From the NCBI GenBank assembly GCA_903835065.1, contig CAILLO010000001.1:62001-126000 (forward strand): DNA of 64,000 nucleotides, read 5' to 3'. The translations under genes and the position numbers were made by a program. Shown here one piece after another: positions 8,252 through 16,934 of the stretch (the first letter of the stretch is position 1; the number at the start of each line of letters is the position of its first letter). The notes beneath the pieces were generated by a model that saw nothing but the letters and a program-made list of their open reading frames with translations, did not search any database and was not told the DNA's origin. Origin of the DNA: an uncultured Eubacteriales bacterium (lineage in GTDB: Bacteria; Bacillota; Clostridia; Saccharofermentanales; UBA5734).

Positions 8252-8275
8252 AAGAGGACCGTTTCGGGTCCTCTT
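8252..8275 (-). terminator. Intrinsic terminator after rplS
   Basis: Inverted repeat AAGAGGACC (8252-8260) and GGTCCTCTT (8267-8275) with a 6-nt loop. On the minus strand it continues as TTTTCTTTTC. It lies 15 nt beyond the rplS stop and just ahead of rbgA. Confidence 0.85.
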
Positions 8276-8289
8276 CCTGGTTTGGGGCC

Positions 8290-8643
8290 TCAGGTGGGCT
8301 TCACCAGTTTTTCCTTGACCTTGGCCGACTTGCCGACACGGTCACGCAGATAATAGAGCTTTGCGCGACGGACCTTGCCCTTGCGGACGGTCTCGACGTG
8401 GTCGATGCGCGGCGAATGGACGGGCAGGATCCTTTCGACGCCGACGCCGTACGAAATGCGGCGGACGGTGAAGGTCTCGCTGAGTCCGTGCCCCTTGCGG
8501 GAGATCACGGTCCCTTCGAAGATCTGGATCCTCTCGCGATTCCCTTCCTTGACCTTCAGGTGGACCTTGACGTAGTCGCCGATGTCGAGGCTGGGGAGAT
8601 CGCTCTTGAGCTGTTCCTGCTCGAGTGCCTTGATGATGTCCAT
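8290..8643 (-). CDS. rplS: 50S ribosomal protein L19
   Basis: A 117-residue ribosomal protein of normal length. Family landmarks are the start [13 protein letters not shown], then [43 protein letters not shown] and [17 protein letters not shown]. The start at 8643 has AAAGGAGGA 9 nt upstream; the longer reading frame is not protein-like. It closes the trmD-rimM-khpA-rpsP operon, and also has its own apparent promoter overlapping the trmD stop and a terminator downstream, so L19 can be made at ribosomal-protein levels independently of the low-abundance enzymes upstream. Confidence 0.97.
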   Translation of the reverse strand: MDIIKALEQEQLKSDLPSLDIGDYVKVHLKVKEGNRERIQIFEGTVISRKGHGLSETFTVRRISYGVGVERILPVHSPRIDHVETVRKGKVRRAKLYYLRDRVGKSAKVKEKLVKPT

Positions 8644-8714
8644 ATGCGTTCCTCCTTTCATCCCAGGATGTTCATGCACGCAGTGGGCAGCGGACCATCC
8701 GTAATTGCTCCAGT

Positions 8715-8744
8715 AATATAACACAAAGGTCGGCGGAGGTTCAA
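8715..8744 (-). promoter_or_regulatory. Promoter of rplS inside the end of trmD
   Basis: Minus-strand TTGAAC (8739-8744) and TATATT (8715-8720) with an 18-bp spacer. The -35 overlaps the trmD stop codon (8741-8743). The roughly 65-nt leader that follows can pair GGATG with CATCC around a small inner hairpin and may be an L19-type regulatory leader, but this is uncertain. Confidence 0.6.
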
Positions 8745-9481
8745 TCCGTTCCGGAAAGAAATTCCGCCAGACGCGCCCCTTCGCCCTTTTCCAGCTGGAT
8801 CCGGCCGAAGAGGTCGGGCCGCTTCTTCATCGTCGTCGTCAGGGCCATCAGGCGTCGCCACTGCACAATACGCTCGTGATGTCCTGACAGCAGCACGTCA
8901 GGCGCCTTCTTCCCGTGCCATTCGGCGGGCCGCGTGAAATGCGGATACTCGAGTAGGCCGTCCGAGTGGGACTCCTCGAGGTAGGCGCTCTCGTCGGGCA
9001 GTACGCCTGGGATGAGTCGCGACACCGCGTCGATCACGGCGAGCGCGGGAATCTCCCCGCCCGTCATCACGAAGTCACCGAGCGAGATCTCTTCGTCGAC
9101 GATCTCGTCCAGAACGCGCTGGTCGATCCCCTCGTAGTGCCCGCAGAGCAGGATGAGGCCGGGCAGCTTCGACAGCTCGGCGGCGCGCGACTGGTCGAAG
9201 GTGCGGCCCTGAGGGGACAGGAAGACCGTGCGGGGATGCGTCTCGCCGCTTCGCGCGACGGCTTCCCGCCATGCGGCGTGGACCGGTTCGCACATCAGCA
9301 GCATGCCTCGGCCGCCCCCGTAGGGAGAGTCGTCGATCTTGCCGTAGGCGTTGCCTGCGAAGCTCCGGATGTCGATCGCGTCGACCGAAAGCAGCCCGGC
9401 CTGGATCGCACGTCCGACGATGCTGTGGGAGGCGACCGCGCGGATCGTGTCGGGAAACAGCGTGAGGACGGTGAAGCGCAT
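8741..9481 (-). CDS. trmD: tRNA (guanine-N1)-methyltransferase
   Basis: A 246-residue SPOUT methyltransferase that makes m1G37 in tRNAs with G36, preventing +1 frameshifts. Visible motifs are [11 protein letters not shown] at the start, [13 protein letters not shown] (about 50-62), [14 protein letters not shown] in the SAM-binding knot, and [20 protein letters not shown]. The start at 9481 follows GGAGGGAG. The gene sits between rimM and rplS as in most bacteria. Its TAG/TGA region also holds the rplS -35 element. Confidence 0.97.
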   Translation of the reverse strand: MRFTVLTLFPDTIRAVASHSIVGRAIQAGLLSVDAIDIRSFAGNAYGKIDDSPYGGGRGMLLMCEPVHAAWREAVARSGETHPRTVFLSPQGRTFDQSRAAELSKLPGLILLCGHYEGIDQRVLDEIVDEEISLGDFVMTGGEIPALAVIDAVSRLIPGVLPDESAYLEESHSDGLLEYPHFTRPAEWHGKKAPDVLLSGHHERIVQWRRLMALTTTMKKRPDLFGRIQLEKGEGARLAEFLSGTD

Positions 9482-9504
9482 GGAAACTCCCTCCGTGCCG
9501 TCCG

Positions 9505-10023
9505 TCAGTCGCGCAGGCCGTCCGGCAGGACGACCCGCACGAGGCGGCCCGCGATGTCGACGGAGCGGACGACGGTCTTGAGGGCGGGAACGAGCAGGTC
9601 CTTGGTGTCGGGCCGCTTGACGAGATAGACGTCGTTGCTGCCCGTCGGCAGGACCTCTTCGAGCGTCCCGAGGTCCTCTCCGTCGAGCGTCACGACGCGG
9701 CAGCCCACGAGGTCGCAGATGAAGTAGGCGTCCTGCGGAAGCTTGACGGCGTCCTTGCGGTCGACGAGCAGATGGCGGCCCTTGAGCTTCTCCGCCGCGT
9801 CGCGGTCGTCGACGCCGGCGAGACGCAGCAGGACGATGCCCTGCTGGTGCCGCACGCCGAGACATCGGACGGACGACGGAGGCGACCCGGGCGCTCCTTC
9901 CAGAAGGCAGGCCTTCAGGCGTTCGAAGCGCGTCGGGTCGTCCGTGAGCGGATACACCCGGAGTTCCCCGCGGATGCCGTGGGGACCGAGGATGCGGCCG
10001 ATCTGGAGCTGCTCGGGGAGCAC
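9505..10023 (-). CDS. rimM: Ribosome maturation factor RimM
   Basis: A 172-residue 16S rRNA processing protein that assists assembly of the 30S head through S19. The N-terminal beta-barrel has IGRILGPHGIRGELRVYPLTDDPTRF, and the C-terminal PRC-barrel has YFICDLVGCRVVTLDGEDLGTLEEVLPTG followed by DLLVPAL. Length is normal. It sits between khpA and trmD, separated by 16 and 23 nt, within one operon. Confidence 0.95.
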   Translation of the reverse strand: MLPEQLQIGRILGPHGIRGELRVYPLTDDPTRFERLKACLLEGAPGSPPSSVRCLGVRHQQGIVLLRLAGVDDRDAAEKLKGRHLLVDRKDAVKLPQDAYFICDLVGCRVVTLDGEDLGTLEEVLPTGSNDVYLVKRPDTKDLLVPALKTVVRSVDIAGRLVRVVLPDGLRD

Positions 10024-10039
10024 GGCCCGGTACCTTCCG

Positions 10040-10267
10040 TCAGATGATCTTCACGTCGACCCGGCGGCCATCGCGGGCGGCCCGGGCCTTCATGACGGAA
10101 CGGATCGCCTGGGCGATCCTTCCCTGCTTGCCGATCACCTTGCCCATGTCGTCGGGTGCGACGCGCAGTTCGAGGACCACGAGGTCCCCCTGGTCGTAGC
10201 GTTCCACGACGACGGCGTCCGGCTCGTTGACGAGAGAGCGGACGATCGTCTCGAGAAGATCCTTCAT
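10040..10267 (-). CDS. khpA: KH-domain RNA-binding protein KhpA (YlqC)
   Basis: A 75-residue single-KH-domain protein. The GXXG loop is GKQG in VIGKQGRIAQAIRSVMKA (about 44-61). In Firmicutes KhpA pairs with KhpB (Jag) and affects cell division and RNA levels. The start at 10267 (MKDLLETIVRSL) has GGGAGGT 8 nt upstream. The gene lies between rpsP and rimM exactly as in Bacillus and Streptococcus. Confidence 0.93.
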   Translation of the reverse strand: MKDLLETIVRSLVNEPDAVVVERYDQGDLVVLELRVAPDDMGKVIGKQGRIAQAIRSVMKARAARDGRRVDVKII

Positions 10268-10286
10268 GTCCGGACCTCCCTTCCTG

Positions 10287-10529
10287 TCAAAGGACTCCGG
10301 CCTTCTTGAGCAGGGCGCGGACGGTGTCGGTGGGCTGCGCGCCGTTGCCGATCCACTTCTTCGCCTTCTCGGCATCGACCTTCACCGTCGCCGGGTCGGT
10401 CTTCGGGTCGTAGGTGCCGATCTCCTCGATGAAGCGGCCATCGCGCGGGTAGCGCGCATCGGCCACGACCACGCGGTAGAACGGGGTCTTCTTCGCGCCG
10501 ATTCTCTTGAGACGGATCTTGACTGCCAT
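10287..10529 (-). CDS. rpsP: 30S ribosomal protein S16
   Basis: An 80-residue protein of normal length, starting [26 protein letters not shown] and containing [11 protein letters not shown]. It binds 16S rRNA early in 30S assembly. The start at 10529 has AGGAGGAAC about 9 nt upstream. It lies between ffh and khpA in the conserved order. Confidence 0.97.
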   Translation of the reverse strand: MAVKIRLKRIGAKKTPFYRVVVADARYPRDGRFIEEIGTYDPKTDPATVKVDAEKAKKWIGNGAQPTDTVRALLKKAGVL

Positions 10530-10592
10530 GGTGGGTTCCTCCTATGGGTCCTCTTGGGTCTTCTGGTCCTGCTTCGCTTCTATGCACAGGGG

Positions 10593-11936
10593 CTAGAACG
10601 GGAATCCCGGCATGCCGGCGCGCCCTCTCCGTCCCCTCGACATCGACTGGAACTGCTTCATCATCTTCTCGGTCTCCTCGAACTGGCGCACGACGCGGTT
10701 CACGTCCTGGACCTGCACGCCCGACCCGGCGGCGATGCGCTTGCGGCGGCTGGCGTTGAGGAGGTCCGGGTTCATCCGCTCGCGGACGGTCATGCCGCGC
10801 AGGATCGCGACGGTGCGGGCCACCTGCTTCTCGTCGACCTGCGCGCCGGCCATCTTCTTCTTGTCCATGCCGGGGATCATCTCCAGCATGCTGTTCATGT
10901 CGCCCATCTTCACGACCTCTTCCATCTGGGAGAGCATGTCCTGGAGCGTGAAACGGTTCTTTCGGATGTTCTCGAGGGTATCGCGGGCCTTCTTCTCGTC
11001 GACGGCCACGGTCGCGCGCTCGATCAGCCCGAGCACGTCGCCCATCCCGAGGATCCGGGAGGCCATGCGGTCGGGATAGAACTCCTCGATGTCGGCGATC
11101 TTCTCTCCGACGCACGCGAACTTGATCGGACGGCCGGTCATCCGGCGGATCGACAGTGCGGCGCCGCCGCGGGCGTCGCCGTCGAGCTTGGTCATCACGA
11201 ACCCGTCGACGCCGATCTCCTTGTCGAAGGCGGAGGCGATCGTGACGGCTTCCTGGCCGGTCATCGCATCTACGACCAGCAGCGTCTCGGTGGGGCTGAC
11301 GGCCTTGCGGACCTGTCTGAGCTCCTCCATCAGTTCGGCGTCGATCGTCATGCGGCCGGCGGTGTCGAGGATCAGCGTGTCCTGGAACAGGTACTTCGCG
11401 CGATCGACGGCCTTCCTGGCGACCACGACGGCGTCCTTCTCGTCCGGCATGAGGAACGAGGTCAGTCCCGCCTGCCCTGCGAGCACCTCCAGCTGCTTCG
11501 CGGCCGCGGGGCGGTGCACGTCGCAGGAGGCGAGCATGGGCTTCTTGCCCTTCTTCTTGAGGTAGAGGCCGAGCTTCGCGGCGGTCGTCGTCTTGCCCGC
11601 GCCGTTGAGGCCGCAGAGCAGGATCACGGTGAATCCGGAGGGAGAGACGGCCAGGCGGCCCGGCGTCGTGCCGAGCATCGCGGCGAGCTCTTCGTGGACG
11701 ATCTTGACGACCTGCTGGCCGGGGGTCAGGCATTCGAGCACGTCGGAGCCGCGGCACTTCAAGGCGACTTCGTCGACGAACTGCTTGACGACCTGGAAGT
11801 TCACGTCGGCCTCGAGCAGCGCGAGACGAATCTCGCGCATCATGTCGCGGATATCCACCTCGCTCACGCGGGCCTTGCCCTTCATGCGGGCGGAGATCGC
11901 CTGGAGCTTGTCGGAGAGGCTGGCGAAGAAGGCCAT
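10593..11936 (-). CDS. ffh: Signal recognition particle protein Ffh
   Basis: A 447-residue SRP GTPase that recognises signal peptides and targets nascent membrane proteins to FtsY. The N domain is followed by G1 GLNGAGKTTT (about 109-118), the DVHRPAA insertion, DTAGR (G3) and TKLDGDARGG (G4 region). The C-terminal M domain (about 300-447) is methionine-rich, with MGDMNSMLEMIPGM, and ends in MSRGRRGRAGMPGF. It follows ylxM by 22 nt; ylxM-ffh-rpsP is the standard Firmicutes arrangement. Confidence 0.97.
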   Translation of the reverse strand: MAFFASLSDKLQAISARMKGKARVSEVDIRDMMREIRLALLEADVNFQVVKQFVDEVALKCRGSDVLECLTPGQQVVKIVHEELAAMLGTTPGRLAVSPSGFTVILLCGLNGAGKTTTAAKLGLYLKKKGKKPMLASCDVHRPAAAKQLEVLAGQAGLTSFLMPDEKDAVVVARKAVDRAKYLFQDTLILDTAGRMTIDAELMEELRQVRKAVSPTETLLVVDAMTGQEAVTIASAFDKEIGVDGFVMTKLDGDARGGAALSIRRMTGRPIKFACVGEKIADIEEFYPDRMASRILGMGDVLGLIERATVAVDEKKARDTLENIRKNRFTLQDMLSQMEEVVKMGDMNSMLEMIPGMDKKKMAGAQVDEKQVARTVAILRGMTVRERMNPDLLNASRRKRIAAGSGVQVQDVNRVVRQFEETEKMMKQFQSMSRGRRGRAGMPGFPF

Positions 11937-11958
11937 GCGTGCGTCGTTCTCCTTGTTC

Positions 11959-12303
11959 CTAGAGTTGCTCGAGCAGGGACCGGAGCTTGCGGGAAGCGTC
12001 TTCTTCCCTGCCTTCGCCGATCAGGCGGAGGGCTTCCTCGACGAGGCGGCGCTGGGTGCCGAAGCGGCCGATCAGACCGAGCCTGGCCTCGTATTCCTCG
12101 AGCTGGGCCAGCGCGCGCGAAACGCCGTCGTGGACGGCCTGGCGGCTGATTCCCAACTGCTCCGCGATCTCCGCGTAGGAAAGGTCCTCGTCGAAGTGGA
12201 GTTCCATGAGCCGACGGCTCCTCTCCGAGAGGAGATTCCCGTAGAAGTCGAGGCGGAGGCTGGCCTCCACGCTCTTTCCGACTGGGCTGGTGTCATCGGC
12301 CAT
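11959..12303 (-). CDS. ylxM: YlxM/p13-like helix-turn-helix protein, SRP-associated
   Basis: A 114-residue protein of the UPF0122 family with a sigma-70 region 4-like helix-turn-helix: LSYAEIAEQLGISRQAVHDGVSRAL (about 42-66). In streptococci YlxM stimulates SRP-RNA-dependent targeting, and the gene is almost always fused in operon with ffh. The ATG at 12303 has no Shine-Dalgarno sequence: upstream is pyrimidine-rich CTCCTTCC, and a -10 box (TATTCT) ends only 6 nt before the ATG. Either the mRNA is leaderless or translation starts at an internal GTG (codon 12), which has a weak GGAAAG upstream. Confidence 0.9.
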   Translation of the reverse strand: MADDTSPVGKSVEASLRLDFYGNLLSERSRRLMELHFDEDLSYAEIAEQLGISRQAVHDGVSRALAQLEEYEARLGLIGRFGTQRRLVEEALRLIGEGREEDASRKLRSLLEQL

Positions 12304-12309
12304 GGAAGG

Positions 12310-12338
12310 AGAATACGGGAAAACGGGCGAGGTGTCAA
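12310..12338 (-). promoter_or_regulatory. Promoter of the ylxM-ffh-rpsP operon
   Basis: Minus-strand TTGACA (12333-12338, consensus) and TATTCT (12310-12315) with a 17-bp spacer. The expected transcription start falls on or next to the ylxM ATG at 12303, which implies a leaderless transcript. Confidence 0.62.
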
Positions 12339-12354
12339 GTGATTCGACTTGACA
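12333..12354. repeat. Perfect palindrome overlapping the ylxM -35 element
   Basis: Arms TGTCAAGT (12333-12340) and ACTTGACA (12347-12354) around a 6-nt centre, filling the space between the ftsY stop and the ylxM -35. It could be a repressor site or a short hairpin at the end of the ftsY mRNA; there is no U-tract for termination. Confidence 0.5.
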
Positions 12355-13269
12355 TCAAGGGGTCGGAAGCAAGGAATCCACGAACGAGGCGGCGTCGAAG
12401 TCGACGAGATCGTCGACCTGCTCCCCGAGTCCGGCGAGCAGGATCGGCACGCGGGTCTCGTAGGCGACCGCGATCGCGACCCCGCCCTTGGCGTTGCCGT
12501 CGAGCTTGGTCAACACGACGCCGTCGACGGAAGCCGCCTCCTTGAAGAGGCGGGCCTGGACGACCGCGTTCTGTCCGGTCGTCGCGTCGATCACGAGCAG
12601 GGTCGTGCAGCGCGCGTCGGGCGCCTCGCGGGCGATCACGCGACGGATCTTGTTGAGCTCGTCCATGAGGTTCTGCTTGTTGTGGAGGCGTCCGGCCGTG
12701 TCGACGATCAGGACGCCGGCACCGCGCGCCTTCGCCGACTGCACGGCGTCGAAGACGACGGCGGCGGGGTCCGAACCCTCGGAATGGTGGATCAGCGGGG
12801 TGCCCGTCGCCTTCGCCCAGTGCTCCAGCTGTTCGATGGCGGCGGCGCGGAAGGTGTCGGCGGCGGCCAGCACGGTCCTTCGGCCTTCTGCGGCGAACCG
12901 CGCGCAGAGCTTGCCGGCCGTCGTGGTCTTGCCGGTTCCGTTGACGCCGACCATCAGGACGATGTTCAGTCCGGAGGGGGCGAGCTCGAGACGCGACGTG
13001 GGTCCGAGGAGATTCAGCAGCTCGTCCCGCAACATCTGGAGGACCTGGGCGCGGGAGACCTGCCCCGACTCCTTCATCCGGCGGCGGAGCGATTCCATGG
13101 CGGCCGTCGCGGCGGGGACGCCGGTGTCCGCGGAGACGAGCAGCATCTCGAGCTCGTCGAGCATCGACGCATCATAGATGCCGAGCGAGGTGGCGAGACG
13201 GTTGAAGCCTTCCGAGAAGGACGTCCGGGTCTTCTCGAGGCCCTTGCGGAAGCGGTCGAACAGCGCCAT
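12355..13269 (-). CDS. ftsY: SRP receptor GTPase FtsY
   Basis: A 304-residue membrane-associated SRP receptor. The NG domain shows GVNGTGKTTT (G1, about 110-119), AADTFRAAA, DTAGRLHNK (G3) and TKLDGNAKGG (G4 region). There is no long acidic A domain, as in other Gram-positive FtsY proteins; membrane binding would rely on the short N-terminal helix (MALFDRFRKGLEKTR). It starts 28 nt after smc and shares a transcript with it. AGGAAGGGA precedes the ATG. Confidence 0.96.
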   Translation of the reverse strand: MALFDRFRKGLEKTRTSFSEGFNRLATSLGIYDASMLDELEMLLVSADTGVPAATAAMESLRRRMKESGQVSRAQVLQMLRDELLNLLGPTSRLELAPSGLNIVLMVGVNGTGKTTTAGKLCARFAAEGRRTVLAAADTFRAAAIEQLEHWAKATGTPLIHHSEGSDPAAVVFDAVQSAKARGAGVLIVDTAGRLHNKQNLMDELNKIRRVIAREAPDARCTTLLVIDATTGQNAVVQARLFKEAASVDGVVLTKLDGNAKGGVAIAVAYETRVPILLAGLGEQVDDLVDFDAASFVDSLLPTP

Positions 13270-13297
13270 GGCTTCCCTTCCTGCCGCGGAGGCGGGG

Positions 13298-16200
13298 CTA
13301 GTCGCCGAGGTGCATCGACAGCACCTTGGAGATGCCGCGTTCCTGCATCGTCACGCCGTACAGGCGGTCCGAAGCCTCCATCGTGCCCTTGCGGTGGGTC
13401 ACGAGGATGAACTGGGACGCGTTCGAGTAGCGGTGGATGTATTCGGTGAAGCGGAAGACGTTGCTGTCGTCCAGCGCCGCCTCGATCTCGTCGAGGACGC
13501 AGAACGGCGTCGGCCGCAGTTTCAGGATGGCGAACAGCAGGGCGATCGCGGTCAGGCAGCGCTCGCCGCCCGAAAGCAACATCATGTTCTGCAGCTTCTT
13601 GCCGGGGGGTTGCGCCTTGATCTCGATGCCGCACTCCAGAACGTTCTCCTCGTCCTCGAGGGCGATTTCGGCCATTCCGCCGCCGAAGAGCTCGGAGAAG
13701 ACGACGTTGAAGTTGGCGTTGATGGCCCGGAAATGCTCGACGAACAGCGTCTTCATCTCGTCCGTGATGTCGCCGATCACCTTGCGCAGCTTGCCGCGGG
13801 CTTCCTCGATGTCGTCGCGCTGCGCCTTCGTGAAGATCAGCCTCTCGTTCACCTGGTCGTACTCCTCGATCGCCCCGACGTTGACCGGTCCGAGGTCGCG
13901 CATCTTCAAGCGCAGCTCGGTCGTCTGGCGCTGGGCCGCGACGACGCTCTGGATCTCCCTTCGCCAAGGGGCGGCGGTCTCGCCGGTGAGTTCGTATTCC
14001 TCCCACAGGCGGTTCCGGACGTCGTCGAGCGAAGTTTCGAACTTCTGCCGCTTCATGTCGATGCGACCCAGGTCGTTCTGCAGCAGCGTGATGCGCGCCG
14101 AGAAGGCCTCCAGGCGTTCGGCGTAGTCCGTATCGGCGACGTCCTGGGCTTCCTTCTCGGCGGCCAGGGCGCGGATGCGCTCCGCAGCGGCGGTGCCCTC
14201 GTCCTTCTTCGCCAGCAGGTCCCGCTCGAGCACCAGGATCCCCTCGGCCAGGCGCGCGGTCTCCGCCAGTCCTGTCGCGCGCTCTTCCGCGCGGCGCTGG
14301 ATGCTGGTCTCGTGGGTCGATTTCTCGCCTTCGATGCGGAGGGACATTTCGCGGGCGGAATGGAGGCTCTCCTCGATCGATCCGACGGAGATCTTCAGCC
14401 CCGAGATCGTCTCGCGGAGGTCGTCGCGGCGTTCCTGCTCCTGGCGGTTCCGCGTCTCCGCGGCGCCGAGCTGTTCCCGGATGCCGGCGATCTCCCTGGC
14501 GATCGCCTCGGACTCGGCGTCCAGGGCGTTCGCTTCGAGGACGATCGAATCGCGCGTCGACGCGAGCTGCTCGTCTTCCGCCCGCAGCATGCCCATGCGC
14601 GAGGCGTCGCGCTGCATGTCGGCGTCGAGGCGGGCGACCCGGGATTCCTCGCGGATCCTTTCATGCGAAAGGTCGGTCGATTCCTGCTCCAGCACCGCGA
14701 TCCGGCGCGCGGTCTCACCCAGCGAGGCCTCCTTCTCGGGCAGCGCGCGCTCGTGGATCCGGATCTCGCCTTCGAGCGACGCGACCTCGCCCTTGAGGGA
14801 TTCGATCTCGCGCGCACGTCCGAGCAGTCCGGAGACGTTCTGGCGGGAATAGCCGCCCGAGATCGGCCCGCCGGTCGAGACGACGTCGCCCTCGAGGGTG
14901 ACGATGCGGAAGGAATAGCCGCAGGCTCGGGCCATCGGGATCGCGGCGTCGAGGTCCGTGGCCACGGCCGTGCGGCCGAGGAGGTTCTCGAGGATCGGGC
15001 GGAGGTCCGCAGGGCATTCGACGAGGTCGGAGGCGACGCCCTTGTACCCCTTCATCCCCTGCAGCTTCTGGACGTGGACCTTCTCGAGCGTGCGGGAGGA
15101 GATCGACGAAATGGGAAGGAACGTCGCGCGACCGAAGCGGCCTTCCTTCAGGTAGGCGATCAGGCGGGAGGCGGTCGCCTCGGCGTCGACGACGATGTTC
15201 TGGACGGCGGGACCGAGGGCGATCTCGATCGCGGTCTCGATTTCCTGCGGCACTCGAAGGAGGTCGCCGAGCGTGCCCCGGATTCCGGTCGAGAAGGCCG
15301 CATCCGACTCCGCCTGTCGCAGGAGCGAGCGCACGGCCTCGCTGTAGCCTTCATGCGCTTTCTCGAGCTCCGTGAGCGTCTTTATGCGGTAGTTGCGGTT
15401 GGCGACGTCGAGCTTCTTCGTTTCGAGGGCCATCGCCGTCTGCGTGCAGTCCTTCTTGAGGGCCTCGAGGGACGTGCGCTCGGCGCCCAGCGTGCCCGCT
15501 CTCCGGTTCAGCCCCGCGGTCGCCTTGTCGACGAGCGACTGGGCTTCCTCACGTTGTAGCGAAAGCCGGTCCGAGTCGCTGACGATTGCGGCGATCTCCG
15601 CGGAAATGCTGCGACGGCGCTGATCCACCATCGTGGTCTGGCCGCGCGTCTGCTGGGCCAGGGACCGCTTCTCGAACTGGGTCTCCTGCAGCGACTCGAG
15701 CCGTCCGCGGAGTTCTTCGTGTTCGCGCTCGGACGCGTCGAGGCTTTCGAGGATGACGCGCATCTCCTCCTCGAAGCCCGAGAGCTTCGCCTCGTATCCC
15801 TGGAGCTGCGTGGCGAGCTGGGTCTCCTTGAGGCGCTTGGCCGCCAGTTCGGCTTCCAGCCGCTCGATCGCGGCGGTCGTGTCCCGCTCTTCGAGGTCGC
15901 CGCGCTGCGTTCGCTCCTCGATCTGGCGGATGCGCTCGCGGTCGAGGACGATGCGGCCCTCGAGCTCCGACATCGAGGCCTGGATGCGGGTCTGGTCGCC
16001 GCGGGCGGTTTCGAGTGCGGCCTCGAGGCCGCGCTGGCGCTCCGACGACTCCCGGTGGCGCAGCTTGGTCTCCTCGAGCCTGCCGGTCTCCTCGTCGAGG
16101 TCCTGTCGGACCGTCGTCCATTCGTTCGCCGTCTCCTCGATCTTCTTGAGGAACCCGTCGACGTTCTCGAGGAAGAGGGCCACCTCGATCCCCTTCAGTT

Positions 16201-16861
16201 CGTCTCGCATCTGCAGGTAGGCCTTCGCGGCCGTCGAGGCGGCTGCGAGCGGAACGACGCGGGCGTCGAGCTCCAGGAGGATGTCGTTGATGCGCACGAG
16301 GTTCTGCTCGGTCGAGAGGAGCTTGCGCTCGGCCTCGTCCTTCCTCGTCTTGAATTTCATGATGCCGGACGCCTCTTCGAACACGCGGCGTCGGTCTTCG
16401 GACTTGCTGCTGAGGATCTCGTCGACGCGGCCCTGCCCGACGATCGAGTATCCGTCGCGGCCGAGGCCGGTGTCCATGAAGAGCATGGCGACGTCCTTCA
16501 GACGGCAGGAGACCTTGTTGATCTGGTATTCGCTCTCACCCGAACGGAAGAGACGGCGGGTGACCTGGATCTCCGTGTAGTCGACGGGCAGTCGGCCATC
16601 GCTGTTGTCGATCACGATCGTGACTTCGGCGAAGCCCATCGCGCGGCGCGTCTGCGTACCGGTGAAGATCACGTCCTCCATGCGGGCGCCGCGCAGCGCG
16701 CGGACGCTCGTCTCCCCGAGGACCCAGCGGATGGCGTCGGTGATGTTCGACTTGCCGCTTCCGTTGGGGCCGACGATGGAGGTGATTCCGTTGTGGAACT
16801 CGATGACGGTCTTTTCGGGAAAGGACTTGAATCCTTGGATTTCCAGAGACTTCAGATACAT
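13298..16861 (-). CDS. smc: Chromosome segregation ATPase SMC
   Basis: A 1187-residue condensin subunit. The N-terminal ATPase half has Walker A GPNGSGKSN (31-39) and GRDGYSIVGQGRVDEIL. Two long coiled coils (about 165-500 and 665-1020) flank a hinge near 510-660 (GTLGDLLRVP through GGPISGGYSR). The C-terminal half has the ABC signature LLSGGER followed by Walker B FCVLDEIEAALDD. Length matches Bacillus SMC. It works with ScpA/ScpB, which are not in this window. Upstream is rnc, then acpP, the classic Firmicutes order. An extended -10 (TGCTATAAT) lies in the rnc-smc gap. Confidence 0.97.
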   Translation of the reverse strand: MYLKSLEIQGFKSFPEKTVIEFHNGITSIVGPNGSGKSNITDAIRWVLGETSVRALRGARMEDVIFTGTQTRRAMGFAEVTIVIDNSDGRLPVDYTEIQVTRRLFRSGESEYQINKVSCRLKDVAMLFMDTGLGRDGYSIVGQGRVDEILSSKSEDRRRVFEEASGIMKFKTRKDEAERKLLSTEQNLVRINDILLELDARVVPLAAASTAAKAYLQMRDELKGIEVALFLENVDGFLKKIEETANEWTTVRQDLDEETGRLEETKLRHRESSERQRGLEAALETARGDQTRIQASMSELEGRIVLDRERIRQIEERTQRGDLEERDTTAAIERLEAELAAKRLKETQLATQLQGYEAKLSGFEEEMRVILESLDASEREHEELRGRLESLQETQFEKRSLAQQTRGQTTMVDQRRRSISAEIAAIVSDSDRLSLQREEAQSLVDKATAGLNRRAGTLGAERTSLEALKKDCTQTAMALETKKLDVANRNYRIKTLTELEKAHEGYSEAVRSLLRQAESDAAFSTGIRGTLGDLLRVPQEIETAIEIALGPAVQNIVVDAEATASRLIAYLKEGRFGRATFLPISSISSRTLEKVHVQKLQGMKGYKGVASDLVECPADLRPILENLLGRTAVATDLDAAIPMARACGYSFRIVTLEGDVVSTGGPISGGYSRQNVSGLLGRAREIESLKGEVASLEGEIRIHERALPEKEASLGETARRIAVLEQESTDLSHERIREESRVARLDADMQRDASRMGMLRAEDEQLASTRDSIVLEANALDAESEAIAREIAGIREQLGAAETRNRQEQERRDDLRETISGLKISVGSIEESLHSAREMSLRIEGEKSTHETSIQRRAEERATGLAETARLAEGILVLERDLLAKKDEGTAAAERIRALAAEKEAQDVADTDYAERLEAFSARITLLQNDLGRIDMKRQKFETSLDDVRNRLWEEYELTGETAAPWRREIQSVVAAQRQTTELRLKMRDLGPVNVGAIEEYDQVNERLIFTKAQRDDIEEARGKLRKVIGDITDEMKTLFVEHFRAINANFNVVFSELFGGGMAEIALEDEENVLECGIEIKAQPPGKKLQNMMLLSGGERCLTAIALLFAILKLRPTPFCVLDEIEAALDDSNVFRFTEYIHRYSNASQFILVTHRKGTMEASDRLYGVTMQERGISKVLSMHLGD

Positions 16862-16890
16862 CGCGGCCCCCCGGGGCTTTATTCCGACAC

Positions 16891-16899
16891 ATTATAGCA
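16891..16899 (-). promoter_or_regulatory. Extended -10 promoter candidate for smc-ftsY
   Basis: Minus-strand TGC immediately followed by TATAAT (16891-16896), located between the rnc stop and the smc ATG. No -35 match is visible at 17 bp, which extended -10 promoters do not need. Confidence 0.45.
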
Positions 16900-16934
16900 T
16901 ACGGCGCCGGAGCGGACGGAAGGCTGGGAAGGCG

